A program made the position numbers and the translations under genes. A DNA stretch of 64,000 nt from Pseudomonas kribbensis (GTDB lineage Bacteria; Pseudomonadota; Gammaproteobacteria; Pseudomonadales; Pseudomonadaceae): NCBI RefSeq assembly GCF_003352185.1, contig NZ_CP029608.1:1860001-1924000 (forward strand). Direction: 5' to 3'. The notes beneath the pieces were generated by a model. That model did not search any database. It worked only from the letters and a program-made list of their open reading frames with translations, and was not told where the DNA came from. Below, one piece after another: positions 1 to 7,112 of the stretch; position 1 is the first letter of the stretch; each line of letters begins with the position of its first letter.

Positions 1-161
1 AGTTCGACGCGATGAGCTTCATTCTGCTCGTCGAAAATCTGGATGTGTTGGGTCTCGAAATGGGTCGCAAGGTAAGCAGCCAGGGCACGCTGCCCTTCAA
101 TGGCGGCTTTGACTTCACGTTCTACGGGGAGGCTGATGGAGGGATGAATAACGGTCGACAT
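1..161 (-). CDS. Partial HTH/excisionase-type DNA-binding protein (putative antitoxin), N-terminal part only
   Basis: Only the first 53 codons are inside the window; the gene runs off the left edge. The start is the ATG complementary to 159-161, giving MSTVIHPSISLPVEREV, then a helix-rich stretch with AAIEGQRALAAYLA and a motif FDEQNEAHRVE. From memory this N-terminus resembles short Pseudomonas proteins that carry a C-terminal excisionase-type helix-turn-helix and are often annotated as antitoxins, frequently next to a PIN-domain toxin. The DNA-binding part is not visible here, so the call rests on N-terminal resemblance alone. It is transcribed leftward, and the 84 bases to the LysR gene hold no other gene. 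Confidence 0.5.
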   Translation of the reverse strand, partial: MSTVIHPSISLPVEREVKAAIEGQRALAAYLATHFETQHIQIFDEQNEAHRVE

Positions 162-245
162 GGCGAGTCCGGCTTTGGGAATGAGTAATGCCGGGAACGT
201 TATTCGAAATAAGCGAAAATCGCAATAAACGAAACGAGTACTGCT

Positions 246-1133
246 TTACGGCTTTTTCATCAACATTCCCTGCACATACTCAACAAACACCCGCGCCTTG
301 GCGCTGGCCATCCTGCCCGTCGGAAACACCGCCCACAGCTCCTGCTTCGGCAAAACCCAATCGCTCATGACAGCCTTCACTGCGCCACTGGCCAGTTCTG
401 GTGCAACCATCCACTCCGAGCCCATCCCCAGCCCCTGATGGGCCAGCACCGCCTCGCGCAAACCTTCGGCAGCGCTGACGCGCAGACGGCCGTTGACGGT
501 CACCGACTGTTCTTCATCGGCCTTGGTGAAATGCCAGGTGGCGCCTCCGCCACGGTTGTAGATGACGGCGCGGTGTCGGCTCAGATCGGCAGGGCAGGCA
601 GGTTCACCGTGACTGGCGAAGTAGGCTGGAGTGCCAACGATGACGCGCCGGCATTCGGCGATCTTGCGCACGGTCAGGCCGGAGTCGCTGAGCGGCCCCA
701 GGCGCAGGGCGACGTCGATGCCTTCTTCCACGAGGTTGATGTTCTGGTCGTCGAGCAACAGGTCGACATTGAGTTGCGGGTGTTGATCGAGGAACGGCCC
801 CAGGTGCGGCACCACATGCATCCGGCCGAAGGTCACGGCCGTGCTGACCCGCAGATTTCCGCTCAGGCCGCCGGCCACGCCTCGGGCAGCGTTGTCGGCC
901 TCGTCGGCTTCTTCGAGTGCACGCCTGGCCCGCTCGAAAAATGCCAGGCCGGCCTCGGTCGGCGTCAGGCCTCGGGTCGAACGCAACAGCAGGCGTACGC
1001 CGAGGCGGGTTTCGAGTTGGGCGATGGTTTTCGACACGGCGGGCTGGCCGATATCCAGTCGCCGGGCAGCGGCAGAAAACGAGCCGGTTTCCACGACGTA
1101 GACGAAGGTTTCCATGGCGGCGAGGCGGTCCAT
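246..1133 (-). CDS. LysR-family transcriptional regulator
   Basis: A 295-residue protein of the usual LysR length. Residues 1-60 form the winged helix-turn-helix (METFVYVVETGSFSAAARRL, then QPAVSKTIAQLE), and the rest is the periplasmic-binding-protein-like effector domain. The start was placed at MDRLAAMETF because LysR proteins begin a few residues before the first helix; an upstream in-frame ATG at 1205 would add 24 residues of unlike sequence. The arrangement resembles the CrgA/AaeR-like subgroup that often represses nearby oxidoreductase or efflux genes. No adjacent co-oriented target is visible. The divergent neighbour is hicA, which more likely carries its own operator. The effector is unknown. 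Confidence 0.9.
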   Translation of the reverse strand: MDRLAAMETFVYVVETGSFSAAARRLDIGQPAVSKTIAQLETRLGVRLLLRSTRGLTPTEAGLAFFERARRALEEADEADNAARGVAGGLSGNLRVSTAVTFGRMHVVPHLGPFLDQHPQLNVDLLLDDQNINLVEEGIDVALRLGPLSDSGLTVRKIAECRRVIVGTPAYFASHGEPACPADLSRHRAVIYNRGGGATWHFTKADEEQSVTVNGRLRVSAAEGLREAVLAHQGLGMGSEWMVAPELASGAVKAVMSDWVLPKQELWAVFPTGRMASAKARVFVEYVQGMLMKKP

Positions 1134-1262
1134 CGGTGGTCCTTGAGAATAGAGAGGAGCAAGCATGGCAGCCGAGTTTAATCGGGTCCGAGGACAGTGC
1201 ATCAATCACATGCTGCAAAACAACCGAACGTCGTCCTGCGGATTTCTGTGCTTGAGTAAAGA

Positions 1263-1276
1263 TAACTCTAGAGTTA
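1263..1276. promoter_or_regulatory. Palindromic operator candidate upstream of hicAB
   Basis: TAACTCTAGAGTTA is a perfect 14-bp palindrome 31 bases before the hicA start. It lies between a plausible -35 (TTGAGT, 1252-1257) and a weak -10 (TACTTT, 1275-1280). HicB proteins repress their own promoters through their C-terminal DNA-binding domain, so this is a reasonable HicB site, by inference. Confidence 0.5.
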
Positions 1277-1307
1277 CTTTTGTTGAGCCGAAGCAAGGAG
1301 GCGGTTG

Positions 1308-1520
1308 GTGCAGAGCAGGTTATTGATCAAGGAGCTGGAGGAAGCAGGCTGGACGCTGGATCGGATTACCGGCAGTCATCACATCTTCACGCACCGTTAC
1401 AACCCTTACACGATTCCCGTTCCTCACCCGAAGAAGGATTTGCCGGTCGGGACGGTCAAGAGCATCAGGAGGCGCGCCGGGTTATACAACCCGCCAGCCA
1501 GTGACACAGGAGATTCGTAA
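1308..1520 (+). CDS. hicA: HicA-family mRNA interferase toxin
   Basis: This 70-residue protein has the HicA dsRBD-like fold: KELEEAGWTLDRITGSHHIF, then PHPKKDLPVGTVKSIRRRAG. The catalytic histidine of the family corresponds to His24 in GSHHIF. HicA cleaves mRNA and tmRNA and arrests growth when not bound by HicB. I place the start at GTG 1308, because AAGGAGG at 1295-1301 sits 6 bases before it; TTG at 1305 is also in frame but only 3 bases from the Shine-Dalgarno. The stop overlaps the hicB start as TAATG, so the pair is translationally coupled. Genes of this type are mobile and often strain-specific. Confidence 0.93.
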   Translation: MQSRLLIKELEEAGWTLDRITGSHHIFTHRYNPYTIPVPHPKKDLPVGTVKSIRRRAGLYNPPASDTGDS

Positions 1521-1924
1521 TGCAATACCCAATCTGCATCGAGTGGGGCGACGAGAACACCGCCATCGGTATTCAGATCCCCGATATTCCCGGCGCGGTA
1601 ACGGCCGGTGATACGTTTGAGGATGCCTACAACGCAGCCGTAGAGATTGCCCACATCATGCTGCAGGAGATCGCGGCGGATGGTGACCCGATTCCGATGC
1701 CGACCTCGGCGGCCACTCATCGCAACAACCCGGAATTTGCCGACATGGGCTGGGGCATGCTGGAGCTGGATATTTCGCCGTACATGGGCAAGACCGAAAA
1801 GGTCAACGTGACGTTGCCCGGTTATGTCATCCAGCGTATCGACCGCTATGTGCGCGAGCACAACGTCAAAAGTCGTTCATCCTTTCTGGCGGATGCCGCC
1901 ATGGAAAAACTGGTCCGGCATTGA
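1520..1924 (+). CDS. hicB: HicB-family antitoxin with C-terminal ribbon-helix-helix-like domain
   Basis: A 134-residue protein. The N-terminal half has the partial RNase-H-like HicB fold (IPDIPGAVTAGDTFEDAY, then AAVEIAHIMLQEIAADG), which blocks HicA. The C-terminal segment (VNVTLPGYVIQRIDRYVREH, then SRSSFLADAAMEKL) has the pattern of a ribbon-helix-helix DNA-binding domain, implying autoregulation. It starts on the last base of the hicA stop codon. The toxin-first order and tight overlap fit canonical hicAB operons. No truncation is seen, so the module looks intact. Confidence 0.93.
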   Translation: MQYPICIEWGDENTAIGIQIPDIPGAVTAGDTFEDAYNAAVEIAHIMLQEIAADGDPIPMPTSAATHRNNPEFADMGWGMLELDISPYMGKTEKVNVTLPGYVIQRIDRYVREHNVKSRSSFLADAAMEKLVRH

Positions 1925-1961
1925 GCGTCGGGCGCTGCCGCTGGGCAGCGCCTCGCACCTC

Positions 1962-3149
1962 TCAAGCAGTTGCCATCACTGTTTTCTGGGACACACTCAA
2001 AAACCGCACCAGCGCCAGCAGCGGAAACGCACTGCCAACAATCACGATCCACAGCCAGCCGCCATGTTCGTACACCGCACTGGCCACCGACGAGCCGAAG
2101 GCGCCGCCGATGAAGATGCTGGTCATGTACAGCGCGTTGAGGCGGCCGCGGCTTTTGGCGTCGAGGGAGTAGACCGCACGCTGGCCGAGCACCATGTTCA
2201 TCTGTACGCAGAAGTCGAGCACCACACCGGTCACGGCCAGGCCGATCACGCTGTAGGCCGGGTGGATGAAGGCCGGCAGGAAGCTCAGGCTGGCGAACAG
2301 CATGGCCAGCAGCGAGGCGACGCGGGTGTGGCCGGCGTCGGCCAGGCGTCCGCTGATCGGGGCGGCGATGGCACCGATGGCGCCGACCAGGGCGAAGATC
2401 GCGATTTCACTCTGGGACAGGCCATGGTTGCGCGCCAGTTCCAGCGGCACGGCGGTCCAGAACAGGCTGAAGGTGGCGAACATGCAGGCCTGGTAGAACG
2501 CCCGCTGACGCAGCACCGGTTGCTGGCGCAGCAGCGTCCACAGCGAACCGATCAACTGGCCATAGGAGGCGCTGTGATCCGGCTGGCGCTTGGGCACGGT
2601 CAGGGCCAGCACGATGCTGATCGCCGCCATCAACGCCGCCGCGATCATGAACATCGCCCGCCAGCCGAGATGGTCAGCGACCACACTCGACACCGGACGC
2701 GCCAGCAGAATCCCCAGCAGCAGGCCGCCCATGATCCCGCCGACCACACGGCCACGGGATTCCTCCGGCGCCAGATGCGCCGCCAGCGGAATCAGGATCT
2801 GCACCGACACCGAGCTGAAACCCACCAGCAACGAAATCAATAGGAACACATTCGGTTGATCGGTAAACGCCGCCCCCAGCAGACTGGCAATCGCCACCAC
2901 GGTGGTGATGATCATCAAACGGCGGTTTTCCAGCAGATCCGCCAGCGGCACCAGGAAGAACAGCCCCAGCGCGTAACCGATCTGGGTCAGCGACACGATG
3001 AAACTGGCCATGGTGTCGGTCAGGCCGATGTCCGGCGCAATCAGACCGATGATCGGCTGGGCATAGTAGATGTTGGCAACGATGGCGCCGCAGCAGAAAG
3101 CGAACAGCAGCACCATGCCTCGGGTCATTGCGTGAGTTGTGGCGGTCAT
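1962..3149 (-). CDS. Major facilitator superfamily exporter, 12 transmembrane segments
   Basis: A 395-residue hydrophobic protein with about twelve predicted membrane helices in two halves. The loop-2 signature is present in the form FFLVPLADLLENRRLMI, and a second copy, PISGRLADAGHTRVAS, begins the C-terminal half. The sequence resembles the YnfM/drug:H+ antiporter branch of MFS, which exports small hydrophobic compounds; the substrate cannot be read from sequence. The gene is monocistronic, converges with hicB 38 bases away, and is followed upstream by a 243-base spacer to the DUF5666 gene. The LysR at 246-1133 is not adjacent, so regulation is open. Confidence 0.88.
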   Translation of the reverse strand: MTATTHAMTRGMVLLFAFCCGAIVANIYYAQPIIGLIAPDIGLTDTMASFIVSLTQIGYALGLFFLVPLADLLENRRLMIITTVVAIASLLGAAFTDQPNVFLLISLLVGFSSVSVQILIPLAAHLAPEESRGRVVGGIMGGLLLGILLARPVSSVVADHLGWRAMFMIAAALMAAISIVLALTVPKRQPDHSASYGQLIGSLWTLLRQQPVLRQRAFYQACMFATFSLFWTAVPLELARNHGLSQSEIAIFALVGAIGAIAAPISGRLADAGHTRVASLLAMLFASLSFLPAFIHPAYSVIGLAVTGVVLDFCVQMNMVLGQRAVYSLDAKSRGRLNALYMTSIFIGGAFGSSVASAVYEHGGWLWIVIVGSAFPLLALVRFLSVSQKTVMATA

Positions 3150-3392
3150 AGGGTTTCTCGATCCAGCGAAAAAGAATGCGGTGAGGCTAAGGGACGAAAC
3201 GGGCGGGCGGTAGAAGCCCTGGATCGATATCAGTTATTCCGTTGCGGAATAGATCGCGTCGAACAATCCGTCGTCCATCGGCGAACCTTGCGTCCGACCG
3301 AAGAGGGACGATGATACATTCACTTACATCTTGTTCGATAGCGTGCTTATGTTGCGTCTGGATTTCCATGTGCATTCAACGGGAGGATTGCG

Positions 3393-4013
3393 ATGTTTCG
3401 TCAGTTGCTTCGCCACACCACGACTCTTTTGATGATCGGCGTACTCAGTGCCGGCAGCGTCTACGCCGGCGAAGCCCCGGGCATGCGCATGGGCATACGC
3501 GGCGAAATCACCGGGGTCAGCCCCGACTCCCTCAAAGTACATGTCAACACGGGCGAAAACGTAGTGGTCCAGTTGACCCCGGACACCAAGGTCCGCGCCG
3601 TCACCCTGGCCAACATCGAAGACATCAAGCCCGGCAGCTACATCGGTTCGGCAGCCATTCCCCAGGAGGATGGCACGCTCAAGGCGCTGGAGGTTCACGT
3701 GTTCCCGCCGGAGCTGGCCGGCAGCGGCGATGGTCACCGGCCGTTCGACCTCGCCAAGGGCAGCAGCATGACCAATGGCAGCGTCGGCGATCTGGTGGTG
3801 AGCAACGGCCGGGTGCTGACCGTCAACTACAAGGGTGGCCAGCAGAAGATCCTGGTGCCGGAGGACGTGCCGATCGTCAACTTGACGCCGGGCGATCGCA
3901 GCCTGCTCAAGGTCGGGGTGAAGATCGTTACCTTCGTGACCCAGAGCGCGGACGGCACGTTGACCGCGCAATCGATATCGGCCGGCAAGGATGGCGTGAA
4001 ACCACCGATGTAA
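3393..4013 (+). CDS. Exported DUF5666-like protein of unknown function
   Basis: A 206-residue protein with a Sec signal peptide ending near VYAGEA (residues 20-26). The mature part is beta-rich and contains two similar modules: one around RGEITGVSPDSLKVHVN, then TPDTKVRAVTLANIEDIKPG, and one around VSNGRVLTVNYKGGQQKI, then VPIVNLTPGDRSLLKVGVKI. This repeated pattern matches proteins annotated DUF5666 (small OB-like beta domains), found in bacterial periplasms. Nothing indicates a catalytic residue. It ends 45 bases before a terminator shared with the convergent sbp gene. An AGGA-type ribosome site (GGGAGGATTGCG) precedes the ATG. Confidence 0.75.
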   Translation: MFRQLLRHTTTLLMIGVLSAGSVYAGEAPGMRMGIRGEITGVSPDSLKVHVNTGENVVVQLTPDTKVRAVTLANIEDIKPGSYIGSAAIPQEDGTLKALEVHVFPPELAGSGDGHRPFDLAKGSSMTNGSVGDLVVSNGRVLTVNYKGGQQKILVPEDVPIVNLTPGDRSLLKVGVKIVTFVTQSADGTLTAQSISAGKDGVKPPM

Positions 4014-4022
4014 TAGTCCTCA

Positions 4023-4043
4023 CCCTCTCCCTAAGGGAGAGGG
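4023..4043. repeat. Short perfect inverted repeat after the DUF5666 gene
   Basis: CCCTCTCCCT and AGGGAGAGGG form 10-bp arms around one base. Similar G/C-run palindromes are dispersed between genes in Pseudomonas. It may act with the following T-rich stretch as an extra terminator. Confidence 0.6.
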
Positions 4044-4057
4044 GATTTTGCCCACAA

Positions 4058-4087
4058 AAAAAGGCGACCTCTTCAGGTCGCCTTTTT
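4058..4087. terminator. Bidirectional Rho-independent terminator
   Basis: AAAGGCGACCT and AGGTCGCCTTT pair around CTTC, with A-runs on the left and T-runs on the right. It serves the DUF5666 gene on the plus strand and sbp on the minus strand. Confidence 0.9.
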
Positions 4088-4103
4088 CATGTCAGCTCAC
4101 GCC

Positions 4104-5102
4104 TTACTGGCCGTTGTAGATCTGGTCGAAGATCCCGCCGTCGTTGAAGTGGGTCTTCTGCACGGTGCGCCAGTCGCCGAAGGTTTTCTCGACCGACAGG
4201 AAGTCGACTTTCGGGAAGCGGTCGGTGTACTTGGCCAGGACCGCCGGGTCACGCGGACGCAGGTAGTTGGCCGCAGCGATTTCCTGGCCTTCCGGCGACC
4301 ACAGGTACTTCAGGTATTCCTCGGCGGCGGCGCGGGAGCCTTTCTTCTCGACGACTTTATCGACCACCGATACAGGCGGCTCGGCTTCGGCGGAGACGCT
4401 TGGGTAGATGACTTCGAACTGGTCGCGGCCGAATTCGCGGGCGATCATTTCGGCTTCGTTCTCGAAGGTCACCAGCACGTCGCCGATCTGGTTGGTCATG
4501 AACGTGGTGGTGGCGGCACGGCCACCGGTGTCCAGCACCGGCGCTTGCTTGAACAGTTTGCCGACAAAGTCTTTCGCCTTGTTCTCGTCACCGCCGTTTT
4601 TCAGCACGTAGCCCCAGGCCGACAGGTAGGTGTAGCGGCCGTTGCCCGAGGTTTTCGGGTTCGGCACGATCACCTGCACGCCGTCCTTGAGTAGGTCCGG
4701 CCAGTCTTTCAGGGCTTTCGGGTTGCCCTTGCGCACGATGAACACGGTCGCGGAGGTGAACGGCGCACTGTTGTTCGGCAGACGGGTGACCCAGTTCTCC
4801 GGGACCAGTTTGCCGTTATCGGCCAGAGCGTTGATGTCAGTCGCCATGTTCATGGTGATGACGTCAGCCGGCAGGCCGTCGATCACGGAGCGGGCTTGCT
4901 TGCTCGAGCCGCCGAAAGACATCTGCACCGTGATGTTTTCGTTGTGTTCGGCCTGCCAGTGTTTCTGGAACGCAGTGTTGTAGTCCTTGTAGAAATCGCG
5001 CATCACGTCGTAGGAAACGTTAAGCAGGGTCGGTGCGGCCTGAGCCACGCTGCCGAAGGCAAGACCAGCGGCGAGAAGTGAGGCGCCAAAGAGTTTTTTC
5101 AC
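4104..5102 (-). CDS. sbp: Periplasmic sulfate-binding protein of an ABC transporter
   Basis: This 332-residue precursor has a signal peptide cleaved after residue 22 (SVAQA/AP). The mature protein matches the sulfate/thiosulfate-binding family: LLNVSYDVMRDFYKDYN near the start, FGGSSKQARSVIDGLPADV, and NPKTSGNGRYTYLSAWGY. It delivers sulfate to the CysTWA permease. The permease genes are not in this window, so this is either a solitary sbp or separated from them. The upstream region has a good -10 but a poor -35 and an inverted repeat, which fits activation by CysB under sulfur limitation, as is known for sbp genes. Confidence 0.95.
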   Translation of the reverse strand: MKKLFGASLLAAGLAFGSVAQAAPTLLNVSYDVMRDFYKDYNTAFQKHWQAEHNENITVQMSFGGSSKQARSVIDGLPADVITMNMATDINALADNGKLVPENWVTRLPNNSAPFTSATVFIVRKGNPKALKDWPDLLKDGVQVIVPNPKTSGNGRYTYLSAWGYVLKNGGDENKAKDFVGKLFKQAPVLDTGGRAATTTFMTNQIGDVLVTFENEAEMIAREFGRDQFEVIYPSVSAEAEPPVSVVDKVVEKKGSRAAAEEYLKYLWSPEGQEIAAANYLRPRDPAVLAKYTDRFPKVDFLSVEKTFGDWRTVQKTHFNDGGIFDQIYNGQ

Positions 5103-5154
5103 TGCGCATTCCTTGTTCTGTGGGGGTGTTTTTACAAAGGTGAGGCCATTTGCC

Positions 5155-5184
5155 AGCGACTATAGCGGGGCGCGCATAGTCGCT
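5155..5184 (-). promoter_or_regulatory. sbp promoter region with inverted repeat
   Basis: AGCGACTAT and ATAGTCGCT form 9-bp arms 12 bases apart. On the minus strand the right-hand part includes TATAGT as a -10 hexamer, with no good -35 seventeen bases upstream. That pattern suggests an activator-dependent promoter; CysB is the likely regulator from family knowledge, not shown here. Confidence 0.45.
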
Positions 5185-5206
5185 TAAAGATTAAAAAGAA
5201 CTTTGC

Positions 5207-6049
5207 TTATTCCATTTTCTTGAACAGCGCATTGCCACAACGGGAGCAGAACGACGCTTCGTGTTCATGGTTGTCTTTCTTGCACACCGGGCAATCGTGC
5301 TGCAGCTGACCGCCGCGCATCGCCGTGGCCAGTTCAGCGGTGAAAATCCCGGTGGGTACGGCGATGATCGAATAACCGGTGATCATCACCAGCGACGAAA
5401 TCACCTGGCCCAGCACGGTCCTCGGCACGATGTCGCCATAACCCACGGTGGTCAGGGTCACGATAGCCCAATAGATGCCTTTGGGAATGCTGGTGAAGCC
5501 ATGTTCCGGGCCTTCGACCACGTACATCAAGGTGCCGAACACCGTGACCAGGGTGCAGACGCTGAGCAGGAACACGAGGATTTTCTGCTTGCTGCCGCGC
5601 AGGGCGTCGAGCAGGTAATGCGCCTGTTTCAGGTACGGGCCGAGCTTGAGCACACGGAAGATCCGCAGCATCCGGATCACCCGGATGATCAGCAGGTACT
5701 GGGCATCGCTGTAATACAGCGCGAGGATGCCGGGCACGATCGCCAGCAAGTCCACCAGCCCGTAGAAACTGAAGGCGTAGCGCAGCGGCTTGGGCGAGCA
5801 ATACAGGCGCAGCAGGTATTCGCCGAGAAAGATGACGGTGAAGCCCCACTCGATGTACGCCAGCACATCGGCGTAGTTCTGGTGGATGTCATCGATGCTG
5901 TCGAGGATCACCGTCACCAGACTGGCGAGGATGATCAGCAGCAGGGTCTTGTCGAAACGACGTCCCGCTACTGTGTCAGTCTGAAAGATGATCACGTACA
6001 GGCGATCACGCCACGTGTTGTTGCCGTTCATGCGAATCGCCCTGGCCAT
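5207..6049 (-). CDS. Six-TM potassium channel (Kv-like) with C-terminal zinc ribbon
   Basis: A 280-residue ion channel of the voltage-gated type. Helices S1-S3 span about residues 35-115. S4 carries regularly spaced arginines (RVIRMLRIFRVLKL, 123-136), and the pore has the K+ selectivity filter TVGYGD at 201-206. After S6, residues 253-271 hold CPVC and CSRC, four cysteines spaced as in a zinc ribbon. Bacterial Kv homologues (KvAP-like) usually lack this tail, so it may be a cytoplasmic assembly or sensing element (inference). The gene starts 3 bases after the stop of the urea transporter gene, so the two are probably cotranscribed. Confidence 0.92.
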   Translation of the reverse strand: MARAIRMNGNNTWRDRLYVIIFQTDTVAGRRFDKTLLLIILASLVTVILDSIDDIHQNYADVLAYIEWGFTVIFLGEYLLRLYCSPKPLRYAFSFYGLVDLLAIVPGILALYYSDAQYLLIIRVIRMLRIFRVLKLGPYLKQAHYLLDALRGSKQKILVFLLSVCTLVTVFGTLMYVVEGPEHGFTSIPKGIYWAIVTLTTVGYGDIVPRTVLGQVISSLVMITGYSIIAVPTGIFTAELATAMRGGQLQHDCPVCKKDNHEHEASFCSRCGNALFKKME

Positions 6050-6052
6050 AAA

Positions 6053-6967
6053 TCAGCGCAGCCTAGGTTGATTCTCCCCGTCAGCGCAAGGCGCCGCGTT
6101 CAACTCGGGTTGGCGCATCAGGCGAATGCCGGTGCGCAGCAGCCAGCAGGCAAGAATGAACGGTGCGGTGAGCGTCGCCAGGCCAAGGGCACCGAACAGC
6201 GGGGTCACCAGCAGCGCCAGGCCAATGCCGAACAGCGGCAACCACGGTTGCTGGCGCTGGGTGCTGAAGGCGAGGGCGGCGAGCACCGCGTTGTAACCAC
6301 CCAGACCGAGCAGCGCGACCTGACTGTCGTGGTGCAACAGGCTTGAGCCCAGACCAATCGCCGAGGCCGCCATTGCCCAGGCAAATGCCCGGCGATCGGC
6401 GATCAGCAGACCGGCGGCGATCAATGCACCGGCCAGCGGATGGTCGAGGAACATCACCTGGCCCAGCCCCTTCAGGGCGGCACCAAGCAGGTTCAGCGTG
6501 TTCAGTTCAAGCGCCGGAGCCGGCGTCGCAGGCTCGGCGAAGCACAGGAACACCCAGCTCAGCAACACGAAGGGCGCGGTGTAGGCCGGCAGGTATTCGC
6601 TGAGGCGTGTGCGTTTGAGCCACTGCTGCGTGATCATCGCGCTTAGGCCACCGGCGGCCAGAATCAGCGGCGGCAGCATCGGCGACCAGGGGAAATACAG
6701 GCTCAGCAACAGGCCGACTAGCACGCCGTTGTAGCTGAACAGTCCGGCCTGGCGATCAGCCTTGGCGTAGTTGCGCCGTTGCGCGGTAAGCAGCCCGGCG
6801 ACCGCGCCGAGCAGCGCGCCGGCGAACAGCACCGGCGCGGTGAATAAAATGGCCAAAAGGCACAGCAGGCCACACAACGGGTGGCGCTGGAGGAAGATCT
6901 GACTGAAACCATTGAGCAAGGCTTCGGCCCAGTCGGGGCAGTGGGTGTTGAAATGGTTGGCAGGCAT
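6053..6967 (-). CDS. Urea transporter (UT family)
   Basis: A 304-residue membrane protein with the two-fold repeat of UT urea channels. The first half carries GLFSYNGVLVGLLLSLYF and the second half LLGLGGYNAVLAALAFST; the paired L-x-x-(Y)N-G/A-x-L signature lines the urea pore. Such proteins let urea or short amides cross the inner membrane down a gradient. No urease genes are present in the window. It is the first gene of a two-gene unit with the K+ channel at 5207-6049. A REP pair lies between this gene and pyk. Confidence 0.88.
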   Translation of the reverse strand: MPANHFNTHCPDWAEALLNGFSQIFLQRHPLCGLLCLLAILFTAPVLFAGALLGAVAGLLTAQRRNYAKADRQAGLFSYNGVLVGLLLSLYFPWSPMLPPLILAAGGLSAMITQQWLKRTRLSEYLPAYTAPFVLLSWVFLCFAEPATPAPALELNTLNLLGAALKGLGQVMFLDHPLAGALIAAGLLIADRRAFAWAMAASAIGLGSSLLHHDSQVALLGLGGYNAVLAALAFSTQRQQPWLPLFGIGLALLVTPLFGALGLATLTAPFILACWLLRTGIRLMRQPELNAAPCADGENQPRLR

Positions 6968-7002
6968 GGCAGTTCTGAATGTCAGTGAAACCGAGTCGCC
7001 TG

Positions 7003-7098
7003 CTTCGCCAGCAGGCTGGCTCCCACATTGAATCTTTGTTCAGTCATTGAGTTTGTGGTGCACACAAATCAACTGTGGGAGCGAGCCTGCTCGCGAAG
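7003..7098. repeat. REP pair (REPIN-like) between urea transporter and pyk
   Basis: Two 25-bp REP palindromes in opposite orientation, CTTCGCCAGCAGGCTGGC (7003-7020) and GAGCGAGCCTGCTCGCGAAG (7079-7098), each ending with the TGTGGGAGC-type flank. They are about 45 bases apart and can fold into one long hairpin in RNA. Confidence 0.9.
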
Positions 7099-7112
7099 AG
7101 GCCGGTGAGGCG

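Noticed and set aside
604..1296. 230-codon Arg-rich frame overlapping the LysR gene
   Set aside because: It is the +1 shadow of the LysR gene; the LysR frame shows the family domains.
4021..4050. CRISPR-like repeat
   Set aside because: It is a single short palindrome without spaced copies; no CRISPR array was seen anywhere in the window.
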